DNA from: an uncultured SAR116 cluster alpha proteobacterium
GTDB taxonomy: Bacteria; Pseudomonadota; Alphaproteobacteria; Puniceispirillales; Marisalimonadaceae
Direction of reading: 5' to 3'
DNA: 64,000 bases
Assembly: GCA_902618025.1 (NCBI GenBank)
Contig: CACMYY010000001.1
Span: 62,001 to 126,000, forward strand
How positions within the stretch are numbered: position 1 is the first letter of the stretch; each line of letters begins with the position of its first letter. Made by a program: the position numbers and the translations under genes. Positions 16,456 through 26,259 of this stretch are shown one piece after another. Under the pieces are notes generated by a model. The model was given only the letters and a program-made list of their open reading frames with translations, had not been told where the DNA came from and searched no databases.

Positions 16456-16860
16456 ATGGCACGTGTTACTGTAGAAGACTGTGTAAAAAAAATACCTAAT
16501 AGATTTGATCTTGTTATTGCTGCCGCTCAACGTTCAAGGGAAATTTCGAATGGAATTCCAATAGAAGTTGACAGGGATAATGACAAAAACCCAGTTGTGT
16601 CTCTTCGCGAAATAGCATCAGAAGCTGTGGATGCTGAAAGTTTGCAAGAAAGGTTCATCCGTTCCATGCAAAAAAATTTGATAAAAGAGGAAAGTAATGA
16701 AGAAAATGAAGCTTCTTTGGAAGAGGAATTTGCTGCATACTTAAATGATACAAAAACTGAATCAATTATTGATCAAGATTTAATTTTTAATAAAAGCACA
16801 CCTGATGATGAAGGCTCATTTATTGATGTGCCTGACGAAATGATAAAAAATGAAGATTAA
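16456..16860 (+). CDS. rpoZ: RNA polymerase omega subunit
   Basis: The N-terminal omega domain is clear: [30 protein letters not shown], then the [10 protein letters not shown] segment. The last half is an acidic tail common in alphaproteobacterial omega. GGAG precedes the ATG. Omega helps assemble RNA polymerase and forms part of a ppGpp site. The downstream neighbour is the ppGpp synthetase-hydrolase, a widespread pairing. Confidence 0.96.
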   Translation: MARVTVEDCVKKIPNRFDLVIAAAQRSREISNGIPIEVDRDNDKNPVVSLREIASEAVDAESLQERFIRSMQKNLIKEESNEENEASLEEEFAAYLNDTKTESIIDQDLIFNKSTPDDEGSFIDVPDEMIKNED

Positions 16861-16918
16861 AAGATAATTCACAAGATCTTTTATCATTTCAATATAGATA
16901 TCATAATTTTTATGATAT
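16858..16918 (+). promoter_or_regulatory. Two inverted repeats between rpoZ and rsh
   Basis: TAAAAGAT and ATCTTTTA (16858-16865 and 16876-16883) could form an 8-bp stem that includes the rpoZ stop codon. ATATCATAA and TTATGATAT (16898-16906 and 16910-16918) form a perfect 9-bp inverted repeat ending 11 nt before the rsh ATG. Both are AT-only or nearly so. The second may be an operator or a translational hairpin. Confidence 0.35.
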
Positions 16919-16929
16919 AATATTTAAAG

Positions 16930-19047
16930 ATGAGTATAACAGCATCGCAACTTTATAAAAAAATTTCCAAATATGACACTGTTGTTTCAGAAGAAGCAAT
17001 AAAAAAAGCTTACAATTTTTCCAAAAAAGCTCATTTAAATCAATATAGGGGAAGTGGAGAAGAGTATTTTACACACCCGCTAGCTGTTGCAGATTATCTG
17101 ACACAAATGAAATTAGATTCTTCAACTATAATTACCGCACTCCTTCATGATGTTGTTGAAGATTGTGAAATTTCTATTCAAAATATTAAAGATGAATTTG
17201 GATATGAAATTTCAAAACTCGTTGATGGTGTTACAAAGTTATCTAAGTTAGATTTAAAGTTTGGATTTGCTCAAGCTGAAAATTTCAGAAAGCTCTTATT
17301 TGCTTCATCTGATGATATAAGAGTGTTATTAGTAAAACTAGCTGATAGATTACACAATATTAGGACAATTAATGGAATTAAAAATCAAACAAAAAGATCT
17401 AAAATTTGTTACGAAACTCTTGAAATTTTTGCACCATTAGCTGAACGTTTAGGAATAAATGCTATTCAAAGAGAGTTGGAAGATAGATGTTTTGCTGTTT
17501 TAAAGCCAGACACCCGTGATTCAATTTTAAAGCGCTTAAAATTAATATATTCTCAAGACGAGCTTAATATCCCACATATTACAGAAGAAATCGAAACTCT
17601 TCTAAAAAAAAATGATATAAACTGTTTTGTTACCGGAAGAATTAAAAGCAGTTATTCAATTTGGAAAAAAATGCAATACAAAAATTTAAGTATGGATCAA
17701 TTGTCAGACATAATGGCATTTAGAGTTATAGTTAATGATGTCCCAAGCTGCTACAAAACTCTTGGATTATTACATCAAGAATATTCAGCGATAATGGGTC
17801 GTTTTAAAGATTATATCTCTGCTCCAAAGCGAAATGGCTATCAATCACTTCATTCAAGTTTGATTGGTCCAAAGAAAACGAAAATTGAAGTTCAAATTAG
17901 AACATCTATCATGAACGAATTTGCATTAAATGGAATTGCAGCGCACTGGACTTATAAAGAAGGCGCAAAATGGGCAGAAGGAATTAAATACAAGTGGGTA
18001 AGGGAACTTATTCAGATTATAGAGGAAAGTAATGATCCAGAGGAATTTTTAGAAAACACAAAGTTAGAACTATATAATGATCAAGTTTTTTGTTTTACTC
18101 CAAAAGGTAATTTAATAATTTTACCAAAAGGAGCAAATGCTATTGACTTTTCCTACGCTGTTCATTCTGAAATTGGTAATTCAGCAGTTGGTGCCAAAAT
18201 TAATAATAAAAATAGGTTAATGACTACTGAACTCCAAAATGGAGATCAGGTTGAAATTTTAACTTCGAAAAATGGGTTTCCAGATCCAAAGTGGATGGAA
18301 TTTTGCATTACTGGAAAAGCTAAATCAGCAATAAAAAGATTTATTAGAAACAGGGAAATAAAAGAATTTCTTCAGTTAGGTACGGCATTGCTTCAAAAAG
18401 AATATAGGCAGCAAAACAAAAGAATGCATGAAAAAAGTTTAATTCGAGTTATTAATAAATTTGATCTTTTAGATTTAGAGGAATTACTTATTGAGATTGG
18501 TAAAGGTAATATTAAATCAAGAGAAGTTTTAAATTATTTATATCCAGAAAAGAAAGATTCCAAAAATAAATTACCAGTATTAAAAAAACCTAACTTGCAT
18601 AAATCTATGAAAATTAAAGGAGTTATTTCAGGGATGGCAATACATTATGCACACTGTTGCCATCCATTACCGGGTGAAAGAATAGTAGGAATAGTTACTG
18701 CAGGTAAAGGAATTACAGTGCATGCAATAGATTGCTTCGCATTAGAAAAATTTAATGATATGCCTGAAGTATGGTTAGAAATTTCTTGGGATAGAGAAGG
18801 TGAATCATTTCATAAAGGTAGTTTAGTCACTGTTTTATCAAATGAACCTGGAAGTTTGGCTGATGTAACAAAAATAATAAGTCTTAATGATGGAAATATT
18901 TCAAACATTCAAGTTGTTTCAAGGGATTTGGATTACTATAAATTTAATATTGATTTAGAAATTAGAAACATTAATCATTTAAATCAAATCATTGCTGCTA
19001 TGAGATTGTCACAATTTGTTGAAAGTGTCCAAAGAGGCAAAGACTAA
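16930..19047 (+). CDS. Bifunctional (p)ppGpp synthetase/hydrolase, Rsh (SpoT/RelA)
   Basis: The 705-aa protein has the full long-RSH layout. The HD hydrolase domain comes first (HPLAVADYLTQ and LLHDVVED near residue 75), so hydrolase activity should be intact. The synthetase domain has RFKDYISAPKRNGYQSLHSS, then come the TGS domain (VFCFTPKGNLIILPKGANAIDF), a middle region with HCCHPLPGERIVG, and a C-terminal ACT domain (PGSLADVTKII). Alphaproteobacteria usually carry one such bifunctional enzyme. It controls the stringent response. Start ATG at 16930. Confidence 0.96.
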   Translation: MSITASQLYKKISKYDTVVSEEAIKKAYNFSKKAHLNQYRGSGEEYFTHPLAVADYLTQMKLDSSTIITALLHDVVEDCEISIQNIKDEFGYEISKLVDGVTKLSKLDLKFGFAQAENFRKLLFASSDDIRVLLVKLADRLHNIRTINGIKNQTKRSKICYETLEIFAPLAERLGINAIQRELEDRCFAVLKPDTRDSILKRLKLIYSQDELNIPHITEEIETLLKKNDINCFVTGRIKSSYSIWKKMQYKNLSMDQLSDIMAFRVIVNDVPSCYKTLGLLHQEYSAIMGRFKDYISAPKRNGYQSLHSSLIGPKKTKIEVQIRTSIMNEFALNGIAAHWTYKEGAKWAEGIKYKWVRELIQIIEESNDPEEFLENTKLELYNDQVFCFTPKGNLIILPKGANAIDFSYAVHSEIGNSAVGAKINNKNRLMTTELQNGDQVEILTSKNGFPDPKWMEFCITGKAKSAIKRFIRNREIKEFLQLGTALLQKEYRQQNKRMHEKSLIRVINKFDLLDLEELLIEIGKGNIKSREVLNYLYPEKKDSKNKLPVLKKPNLHKSMKIKGVISGMAIHYAHCCHPLPGERIVGIVTAGKGITVHAIDCFALEKFNDMPEVWLEISWDREGESFHKGSLVTVLSNEPGSLADVTKIISLNDGNISNIQVVSRDLDYYKFNIDLEIRNINHLNQIIAAMRLSQFVESVQRGKD

Positions 19048-19068
19048 TGGAGAGTTTGTATAATTAAT

Positions 19069-19557
19069 TTGAGTTATTTTTATAAAAACATATCTGGTAA
19101 AGTTAAAAGATTAATATCTTATTATAAATTAAGATTAGCTCGTTTACCAGCATCTAATTATGCAATATCTGCAGGTTTTGCATGTGGATCCATGGTTTCT
19201 TTTACTCCCCTTTTAGGTTTACATTTCGTTTTAGCAGTAATATTTGCCTTTTTAATAAGAGGTAATTTTATTGCGGCTTTAATTGGAACTGTTGTTGGAA
19301 ATCCACTAACTTTTCCCTTTATCTGGGGATTTATATATAAAATTGGGTCTTATTTTACAACTATTAAGCATTTTGATATTAGTTATGAAATCAATTTTGA
19401 TATGATAATTAATCAAACATACGAGATTTTTTTTCCAATGTTATTGGGTGGTATTATCATAGCACCTTTAGTCTGGATAATAAGCTATTTTATTATTTAC
19501 AGTTTTATTTCTTCTTATAAAAGAAGAAAAAACAAAACAGAGAGAAGGTCATTGTAG
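19069..19557 (+). CDS. DUF2062 family membrane protein
   Basis: The 162-aa protein matches DUF2062: the conserved SAGFACGSMVSFTPLLGLHFVLA and the ATVVGNPLTFPFIW-type motif (here GTVVGNPLTF), with three to four membrane helices. The start is TTG at 19069. Its stop overlaps the pdxJ start by one base (TAGTG). It is often found between rsh and pdxJ in alphaproteobacteria. Its function is unknown. Confidence 0.9.
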   Translation: MSYFYKNISGKVKRLISYYKLRLARLPASNYAISAGFACGSMVSFTPLLGLHFVLAVIFAFLIRGNFIAALIGTVVGNPLTFPFIWGFIYKIGSYFTTIKHFDISYEINFDMIINQTYEIFFPMLLGGIIIAPLVWIISYFIIYSFISSYKRRKNKTERRSL

Positions 19558-20294
19558 TGAAAAGATATGTTAGATTAGGTATTAATATAGACCATGTTGC
19601 TACCTTAAGAAATGCTCGTGGTGAAAATTATCCAGAAGTAATTGAGGCTGCGAAAATTGTAGAAAAATCAGGTGCTGATTTGATAACTGTTCATTTAAGA
19701 GAAGATAGAAGACATATTAATGAAAAAGACTTAGAAAATATTTTAAATAAGATTAGTATACCTTTGAATCTTGAAATAGCTACAAACACAGAAATGGTTA
19801 ATATTGCCACCAAGTTTAAGCCTAATTCTATATGCTTTGTTCCGGAAAATAGACAAGAAATTACTACAGAGGGCGGTTTAGACGTCATCAAAAATTTTGA
19901 TCATATAAAAAAAATTCTTACAAATTTTTCTGATTTAGATATTAATTTAGCAATTTTTCTCGATCCTGACATTGATCAAATAATAGCAACTCAAAAATTA
20001 GGTATAGACACTATTGAGTTTCATACTGGTAGTTATGCAAATGCTTTTTTAACTGAACGCAATATCGAGCTTGAATTGGAAAAAATTAGAGAAAGCACTA
20101 ATTTTGCAAAAAAATTAGGTTTTAATTGTCATGCAGGTCATGGTTTGACATTTGATAACGTAAGTTCTATTGCATCAATAAAAGAAATTGTTGAATTAAA
20201 TATAGGACATTTTATCATTGGAAACGCTATATTTAACGGTTTAGAAAACTCTATAATAAAAATGCGCAATATAATTTCAAAAGCAGTGAAATGA
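19557..20294 (+). CDS. pdxJ: Pyridoxine 5'-phosphate synthase
   Basis: PdxJ condenses 1-deoxyxylulose 5-phosphate with 3-amino-2-oxopropyl phosphate to make vitamin B6. The 245-aa barrel shows RLGINIDHVATLRNARG, VHLREDRRHI, LNLEIATN, CFVPENRQEITTEGGLDV and CHAGHGLTFDNV. The GTG start sits in the TAGTG overlap with the DUF2062 stop, and the end overlaps acpS by 4 nt (ATGA). The substrate DXP feeds the isoprenoid pathway too, whose dxr is also in this window. Confidence 0.97.
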   Translation: MKRYVRLGINIDHVATLRNARGENYPEVIEAAKIVEKSGADLITVHLREDRRHINEKDLENILNKISIPLNLEIATNTEMVNIATKFKPNSICFVPENRQEITTEGGLDVIKNFDHIKKILTNFSDLDINLAIFLDPDIDQIIATQKLGIDTIEFHTGSYANAFLTERNIELELEKIRESTNFAKKLGFNCHAGHGLTFDNVSSIASIKEIVELNIGHFIIGNAIFNGLENSIIKMRNIISKAVK

Positions 20295-20698
20295 TTATTG
20301 GAGTTGGCATAGACATACTTAATTCAACAAGAATTAATGATATAATAAAAAGATATGATAAAAAATTTATAGATCGCATTTATGGAAAAAACGAAATTCA
20401 AATTTTGCAAAATGAAATAAAAAACCCTGAAAATTATTTTGGAAAAAGATTTGCTGCTAAAGAAGCTACTTGGAAGGCTTTAAGTGAAATAAGAGGTCAA
20501 GGAATATTTTTTAAAGAGATTGAAGTTTTAAACGATTTTAATGGCAAGCCATATTTATTTTTTTCGGGAAAAACAAAAAAATATATTGGAAAAAAAGAAA
20601 AAAATTTAAAAGGTAAATTAAAGTTTGATATTTCTCTTTCTGACGATAAGCCTTTTGTTGTTGCATTTGTAGTAATTTCACTTGCTCCTTATGTTTAG
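20291..20698 (+). CDS. acpS: Holo-[acyl-carrier-protein] synthase
   Basis: AcpS attaches the phosphopantetheine arm of CoA to acyl carrier protein. The 135-aa product begins MIIGVGIDILNSTRI and has YFGKRFAAKEATWKAL, the Mg and CoA-binding signature with D8 and the KE pair. The C-terminal FDISLSDDKPFVVAFVV completes it. It is translationally coupled to pdxJ by a 4-nt overlap. Confidence 0.96.
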   Translation: MIIGVGIDILNSTRINDIIKRYDKKFIDRIYGKNEIQILQNEIKNPENYFGKRFAAKEATWKALSEIRGQGIFFKEIEVLNDFNGKPYLFFSGKTKKYIGKKEKNLKGKLKFDISLSDDKPFVVAFVVISLAPYV

Positions 20699-20749
20699 GT
20701 ATTGCATAAAGTAAAGTGTATAGATAATCCACATTTTTGGAGTATTTTA

Positions 20750-21475
20750 ATGAAGAATTCTATTAAAGAGCTTTTTAAAACTCTTTTAATTGCAGGGTCA
20801 ATAGCAATTTTTTTTCGTTCTATATTCTTTGAACCTTTTAATATCCCTTCTGGCTCAATGATCCCAACTTTATTAGTAGGTGATTATTTGTTTGTCTCGA
20901 AATATTCATATGGATATTCACAATATAGTTTTCCACTTGGCTTGGGACCAATAAAAGATAGAGTTTTATACAAAACTCCGCAACGAGGAGATGTGATTGT
21001 TTTTAGAAAACCAGGGGATGAAACTATTGATTATATTAAAAGATTAGTAGCGCTTCCAAATGATACAGTTCAAGTTAAAGAGGGTATACTTTATATCAAC
21101 TCAAAAAAAGCTCAAAGAATTAAAACAAACATTGGTATAATAAAAAATATATTTGGTGATGAAAAAGTTTTTACACAATACGATGAGACTTTTGAAGGTT
21201 CAAAGACTCATCAAATTATAGAGTCTAGTGATAATGATACATTTGATGATACAATTTTATTTAAAGTTCCTCCAAATCATTTCTTTTTTATGGGAGACAA
21301 TAGAGATAATAGTAGAGACAGTAGAACACCAGAAGTCGGTTTTGTTCCTAAAAAAAATTTAATTGGTAGGGCTGAAATAATCTTTTTTTCTCATAATAAT
21401 TCAGCGTCTTTTTTTGAATTTTGGAAGTGGCACAATGCAATAAGGTTTTCAAGAATAGGGATGAAAATAGAATAG
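20750..21475 (+). CDS. lepB: Signal peptidase I
   Basis: LepB removes signal peptides in the inner membrane. The ORF track uses TTG at 20702, but GGAG lies just before the ATG at 20750. From that ATG the protein (241 aa) begins with one membrane anchor (LLIAGSIAIFFRSIFF), then the catalytic serine in FNIPSGSMIPT (S36), the general-base lysine in DYIKRLVALPND, and the box GDNRDNSRDSR. Its stop overlaps the rnc GTG start (TAGTG). Confidence 0.95.
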   Translation: MKNSIKELFKTLLIAGSIAIFFRSIFFEPFNIPSGSMIPTLLVGDYLFVSKYSYGYSQYSFPLGLGPIKDRVLYKTPQRGDVIVFRKPGDETIDYIKRLVALPNDTVQVKEGILYINSKKAQRIKTNIGIIKNIFGDEKVFTQYDETFEGSKTHQIIESSDNDTFDDTILFKVPPNHFFFMGDNRDNSRDSRTPEVGFVPKKNLIGRAEIIFFSHNNSASFFEFWKWHNAIRFSRIGMKIE

Positions 21476-22146
21476 TGTCCATAAATAAACTTCAAAAAAA
21501 AATTAATCACAATTTTAAAAATATTGAATTATTAGAAGAAGCTACTACTCATTCAAGTTATCAAAAAAATAATTCTAAAACAAATGACAACAATTACGAA
21601 AGACTTGAATTTTTGGGAGATAGAGTATTAGGTTTAGTATTATCAGAATATTTTTACAAAACTTTTCCACAGGCAAAAGAAGGTGTGTTAGATAATTATC
21701 TTCAGGGATACGCAAATCAAGATAATCTTTTTAATTATGCAAAAAAAATCAATCTTTCAATTTACTTGAAAACACAAAAAGGTGATAATTTAGAAAACAA
21801 CAAATCAATATTAAGTGACGTTGTAGAAGCCATAATTGGAGCAATTTTTATTGATTCTGGTCTTCAAAATTGTAAAGAGTTTATTTTAAATAATATTATT
21901 GACAAAACTTTAATTAATACTGTGCCCGTAAAACACCCTAAATCTACTCTCCAAGAGTATTGTTTAGAAAAATATAAGACACTACCTAAATACAGCATTT
22001 TAAATAAATTTGGAAATGAACATTCACCAATTTATGAAGTATGTGTGAGTGTTCAAAATCATGATTTAGTATCAGCAACTGGTTCTAATTTAAAAAATGC
22101 GGAAGAAGCTGCTGCTGCTAAATTTTTAAATATTTTAAAAATTTAA
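21475..22146 (+). CDS. rnc: Ribonuclease III
   Basis: RNase III cuts double-stranded RNA in rRNA and mRNA processing. The ORF track begins inside lepB; the GTG at 21475, overlapping the lepB stop, gives the normal 223-aa protein beginning VSINKLQKKI. The nuclease signature is YERLEFLGDRVLGLVLSEYF, and the second acidic motif is SDVVEAIIGAIFIDSG. The dsRNA-binding domain fills the last 70 residues (KSTLQEYCLEKY to EEAAAAKFL). The usual alanine in GDAVL is arginine here. Confidence 0.95.
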   Translation: MSINKLQKKINHNFKNIELLEEATTHSSYQKNNSKTNDNNYERLEFLGDRVLGLVLSEYFYKTFPQAKEGVLDNYLQGYANQDNLFNYAKKINLSIYLKTQKGDNLENNKSILSDVVEAIIGAIFIDSGLQNCKEFILNNIIDKTLINTVPVKHPKSTLQEYCLEKYKTLPKYSILNKFGNEHSPIYEVCVSVQNHDLVSATGSNLKNAEEAAAAKFLNILKI

Positions 22147-22177
22147 AATGTTAAACTGAAAGCAGTGTTATAGTTCT

Positions 22178-23095
22178 TTGAAAAAAAACATTTCAAAATC
22201 AGGTTTTGTTAATTTGGTTGGCATTCCTAATTCTGGAAAGTCTACCCTTATAAACAAGTTAGTTGGAAAAAAAATATCTATTGTATCTCACAAAGTACAA
22301 ACGACTAGATTTTGTATTAGAGGCATATATAATTTTAATTTAAGTAGTAAATTAAAATCACAAATTATTTTTGTTGACACTCCTGGTATTTTTTTACCAA
22401 AAAGAAGACTTGAAAAAGCTATGGTTAATTCTGCATGGTCTGAATTAAAATCAGCGAATAAAGTTGTTTTTATTCATGACGTTTTAAAAAAAATAGATAA
22501 CAACACAAAAGAAATTATTGAAAAAATTTTTGAAATAAAATCAGATGTAATTTTAATTTTAAATAAAATTGACTTGTTACCAAAAGAGGATCTCCTCAAA
22601 AAAATTTCTGAAATTAAAAATTTATATAACTTTGAAGAAACATTTTTGATTTCTGCAAAAAATGGTAGTGGATGTAAAAAATTATTAGAATATTTAGCAA
22701 AAAAAATGCCACCTCATCCCTTTTTTTATGATGAAAATACTATTTCAGATTTACCTCAATCTATTTTAGCTTCTGAAATCACAAGGGAAAAGTTATTTAA
22801 AAATCTCAACCAAGAATTACCATACAATCTTACTGTTGAAACAGAAAAGTGGGTAATTAACTCTGATGAAAGTGTAAATATTCAGCAAACGATATACATT
22901 AATAAACAAGGCTATAAACCTATAATATTAGGAAAACAAGGTCAGAACATAAAAAGAATTGGTACTTTGGCTCGCAAAGAACTTGAAAAATTATTAGATT
23001 GTAAAATTCATTTATTTTTGCATATTAAATTTAGAAAAAATTGGATGGATGACCCATCCAAATATTCATCTGTTGGCTTGAATTATAATGCCTGA
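22178..23095 (+). CDS. era: GTPase Era
   Basis: Era binds the 3' end of 16S rRNA during 30S assembly. The G domain has GIPNSGKSTLINKLVG (G1), VDTPGIFLPKRR (G3) and LNKIDLL (G4). The KH RNA-binding domain follows, with ILGKQGQNIKRIG. The start is TTG at 22178 and the length is 305 aa. The gene overlaps recO by 8 nt, in the conserved lepB-rnc-era-recO order. Confidence 0.96.
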   Translation: MKKNISKSGFVNLVGIPNSGKSTLINKLVGKKISIVSHKVQTTRFCIRGIYNFNLSSKLKSQIIFVDTPGIFLPKRRLEKAMVNSAWSELKSANKVVFIHDVLKKIDNNTKEIIEKIFEIKSDVILILNKIDLLPKEDLLKKISEIKNLYNFEETFLISAKNGSGCKKLLEYLAKKMPPHPFFYDENTISDLPQSILASEITREKLFKNLNQELPYNLTVETEKWVINSDESVNIQQTIYINKQGYKPIILGKQGQNIKRIGTLARKELEKLLDCKIHLFLHIKFRKNWMDDPSKYSSVGLNYNA

Positions 23096-23846
23096 ATGGA
23101 ATGACGTTGGGATAATTTTATCTGCAAAAAAATATGGTGAAAAAGGCCTGATAATAAATATTTTGACAGAGGCTCATGGACGTTATGTAGGCTGGGTTAA
23201 TAATTATAAAACCAAAAGTATTCTATCTAGTGTTCAACCTGGCAATTTAGTTACAGTATTTTGGAAATCTAGAATAATTGAACAAATGGGAAACTTTAAA
23301 ATTGAACAGATTTCTTCAATTTCAGGAAAGATTTTTGACGAGAAACTTAAGTTACAAGCATTAATATCATTATGTTCTTTATTAGAGAAATTTTTACCTG
23401 AAAGAGAAAGTTATTCTGAGGTTTTTTTTGCAACTAAGGCATTCTTAAATGTTTTAGCAATAAACAATGAACTTGATAATAAACTATGGATTAAAGGGTA
23501 TTTGAAATGGGAAATTGGATTATTATCATCAATCGGTTTTTCTTTAGACTTAAAACAATGTGCTGTAACAGGACAAAAAAATAATTTATACTATGTAAGC
23601 CCGAAAACTGGAAAGGCAGTATCCAAGGAAGGAGCTGGGAAATTTGCTCCTAAACTTTTAAAATTGCCAATGTTTTTAGGAGGAACAGAAATTATTGGCT
23701 CAACTCTTAATGAGGAGATTATTATGGGGATAAATTTAACAACATATTTCTTCAAAAATAAATTATTACAATCTATTAATGATACTAGAATTACGAATTT
23801 ACCAAATTCTAGAAATAGATTAGAAAATATGATTAAAAAACTATAA
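23088..23846 (+). CDS. recO: DNA repair protein RecO
   Basis: RecO helps RecR load RecA on single-stranded gaps. The 252-aa protein has the N-terminal OB-fold ([30 protein letters not shown]) and a helical middle. The zinc-binding CxxC pairs known in many RecO proteins are not visible: only CSLLEK and CAVTGQ cysteines occur. It overlaps era by 8 nt, and parC follows 17 nt later. Confidence 0.92.
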   Translation: MPEWNDVGIILSAKKYGEKGLIINILTEAHGRYVGWVNNYKTKSILSSVQPGNLVTVFWKSRIIEQMGNFKIEQISSISGKIFDEKLKLQALISLCSLLEKFLPERESYSEVFFATKAFLNVLAINNELDNKLWIKGYLKWEIGLLSSIGFSLDLKQCAVTGQKNNLYYVSPKTGKAVSKEGAGKFAPKLLKLPMFLGGTEIIGSTLNEEIIMGINLTTYFFKNKLLQSINDTRITNLPNSRNRLENMIKKL

Positions 23847-23863
23847 TTATAGCGAGTTATTTT

Positions 23864-26080
23864 ATGGAAAATGAAGATTTACAAAATGAAAATATAAGTC
23901 TTGCCCCTTTTTCAAAAGCAATTTCAGAACGATATCTTGCGTATGCATTATCAACGATAACATCAAGATCTTTGCCAGACGTTAGAGATGGTTTAAAGCC
24001 TGTTCATAGGAGAGTTTTGTTTGCGATGATGCAATTAAAACTGAGTCATAACGTTAGCTTTAAAAAGTCTGCGCGTGTTGTTGGTGATGTTATGGGAAAA
24101 TTTCATCCACATGGAGATGCTGCAATTTATGAATCAATGGTAAGAATGGCTCAAGATTTTGCTTTAAGATACCCTTTGGTTGATGGTCAAGGTAATTTTG
24201 GTAATGTCGATGGAGATAATGCGGCAGCTATGAGATATACAGAAGCAAGAATGACTAAAGCAGCTGAATTAATGCTCTTAGATATTGATAAAGATACTGT
24301 TGATTTTAGGGTTACATATGATGACGAAGGTAAAGAGCCTGTTGTGCTGCCTTCAGCTTTCCCTAATTTACTTGCTAATGGATCGCAAGGTATTGCGGTT
24401 GGGATGGCAACTTCAATTCCCCCTCATAACATTAATGAATTAATCGATGCTCTTCTTCATTTAATCAAATTTCCAAATGCCTCTGATATTACAATTTCCA
24501 ATTTTGTAAAAGGACCAGATTTTCCAACTGGAGGAATTTTAGTTGAGCCAAAATCATCAATCGAAAACTCTTACAAAAATGGAAAAGGAAGTTTTAGATT
24601 AAGAGCAAGATGGAATATTGAAAATATAAAAGGTGGGCAATGGAAAATAATAGTAACTGAAATCCCATATCAAGTCCAAAAAAGTAGATTGTTAGAAAAA
24701 ATTTCTGAGTTGATGGATAATAAAGTTCTTCCAATGCTTTCGGATGTAAGAGATGAAAGTACAGAAAATGTAAGGATAATAATTTATCCTAAAAGTCGAA
24801 ATTTATCACCTGAAATGATTATGGAAACACTTTTTAAAAAAACTGACTTAGAGGTAAGAGTTTCTCTTAATTTGAATGTAATTGATGATAAAAACATACC
24901 GGGTGTGAAATCTCTAAGAGAAGCACTGAGATCTTGGTTGAGACATAGACAAATCATTCTTCAAAGAAAAAGTAAATATAGATTAAATCAAATTGAAAAT
25001 AGAATTAATATTTTAAATGGTTATATAGTTGTTTATTTGAACCTTGATAAAGTTATTGAAATTATAAGAGAACAAGACAATCCTAAAGAAGTTTTAATAT
25101 CCTATTTTAAAATAAACGAAATTCAGGCAATTGCTATTTTAGATATGCGGTTGCGATCCCTAAGAAAATTAGAAGAAATTGAGCTTAGAAATGAACTCCA
25201 TAAATTAGAAAATGAAAAGAACAATCTAAATGAAATTTTAAATAATATTGATGTTCAATGGAAAGAAATTCATTCAGAAATAAAAAATCTAAAGAAAGAT
25301 TTTCAAAATATTTCACATCGAAAAACAGAAATTAGTGACTTACCTCAAGTTGAAGAATTTGATGAAGATCAATTTTTAACTAAAGAACCTATAACAATCA
25401 TTTTATCTGATCAAGGTTGGATTCGAACTCATAAAAGTCATTTAAATGATGATGTCAAACTTAAATATAGGGAAGGTGATAAAGATAAATTAAAGATACA
25501 TGCCTTTACCACTGATAAAATAATTTTCTTTGCGGACAATGGAAGGTTTTTTAGTGTTTCTGCAAATAAACTTCCATCCGGAAGAGGGTTTGGAGAGCCT
25601 ATAACTCTTATAATAGATCTCAAAGCGGAAGATAAAATAATATCTTGCTTTCCATTTTTCGAAGGAAATATAGTTTTAGCACTTGAGTCAGGTCATGGTT
25701 TTAAAATTAATACTTCAAATATTGTTGCACAGACAAAATCTGGAAAACAAATATTAAATGCCAAAGCTGATAATAAAGCAAAAATATGTAAAATTATTCA
25801 AGGAGATACTATTGCTGTTGTTGGAAATAATAGAAAATTGTTAGTGTATTCAATAGATGAAGTTCCTGAATTAAACAAAGGAAAAGGAGTTATACTTCAA
25901 AGATATAAAGACGGTACATTGTCTGATATAACTACTTTCAATAAAGAAGATGGAATAATATGGAAAATGACTGGGGGACGTCAGAGAACAGAAAAAGATT
26001 TATTAACATGGCAGGGTAAAAGGGGTGGTGCAGGTAGGATGGTTCCTAATGGCTTTCCAAGACCACCATTTTTTAATTAA
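23864..26080 (+). CDS. parC: DNA topoisomerase IV subunit A
   Basis: ParC is the DNA-cutting subunit of topoisomerase IV, which unlinks sister chromosomes. The 738-aa protein starts with [32 protein letters not shown], has the quinolone-region helix [24 protein letters not shown], and the active-site tyrosine in [11 protein letters not shown] beta-pinwheel C-terminal domain follows. It resembles the alphaproteobacterial ParC (about 740 aa) rather than GyrA in length. parE is not in the window. No terminator hairpin follows. Confidence 0.95.
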   Translation: MENEDLQNENISLAPFSKAISERYLAYALSTITSRSLPDVRDGLKPVHRRVLFAMMQLKLSHNVSFKKSARVVGDVMGKFHPHGDAAIYESMVRMAQDFALRYPLVDGQGNFGNVDGDNAAAMRYTEARMTKAAELMLLDIDKDTVDFRVTYDDEGKEPVVLPSAFPNLLANGSQGIAVGMATSIPPHNINELIDALLHLIKFPNASDITISNFVKGPDFPTGGILVEPKSSIENSYKNGKGSFRLRARWNIENIKGGQWKIIVTEIPYQVQKSRLLEKISELMDNKVLPMLSDVRDESTENVRIIIYPKSRNLSPEMIMETLFKKTDLEVRVSLNLNVIDDKNIPGVKSLREALRSWLRHRQIILQRKSKYRLNQIENRINILNGYIVVYLNLDKVIEIIREQDNPKEVLISYFKINEIQAIAILDMRLRSLRKLEEIELRNELHKLENEKNNLNEILNNIDVQWKEIHSEIKNLKKDFQNISHRKTEISDLPQVEEFDEDQFLTKEPITIILSDQGWIRTHKSHLNDDVKLKYREGDKDKLKIHAFTTDKIIFFADNGRFFSVSANKLPSGRGFGEPITLIIDLKAEDKIISCFPFFEGNIVLALESGHGFKINTSNIVAQTKSGKQILNAKADNKAKICKIIQGDTIAVVGNNRKLLVYSIDEVPELNKGKGVILQRYKDGTLSDITTFNKEDGIIWKMTGGRQRTEKDLLTWQGKRGGAGRMVPNGFPRPPFFN

Positions 26081-26245
26081 AATTTATTTTCATATATTAT
26101 ATTAATTAAGAATTGTCCAATATTTATGCATATTTATTTGAGAAAATTTATTTTTAAATAATTAAATAAACTTCTTTAAATTAAGCTTAAATTTGTGTAC
26201 TAATGATAAAATTAAATTCAAATCTTAAATAATATTACAAAATAT

Positions 26246-26253
26246 AGGGAGGA
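26246..26253 (+). promoter_or_regulatory. Strong ribosome binding site of dctP
   Basis: AGGGAGGA sits 6 nt before the dctP ATG. Most starts in this window have only GGAG or nothing, so dctP looks set for high translation, as expected for an abundant substrate-binding protein. The 179 nt between parC and dctP hold no other signal I can defend. Confidence 0.6.
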
Positions 26254-26259
26254 CGTTTT

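Noticed and set aside
21421-21474. N-terminal extension of RNase III in the ORF track
   Set aside because: It lies within the end of lepB in another frame; the TAGTG junction supports a GTG start at 21475.
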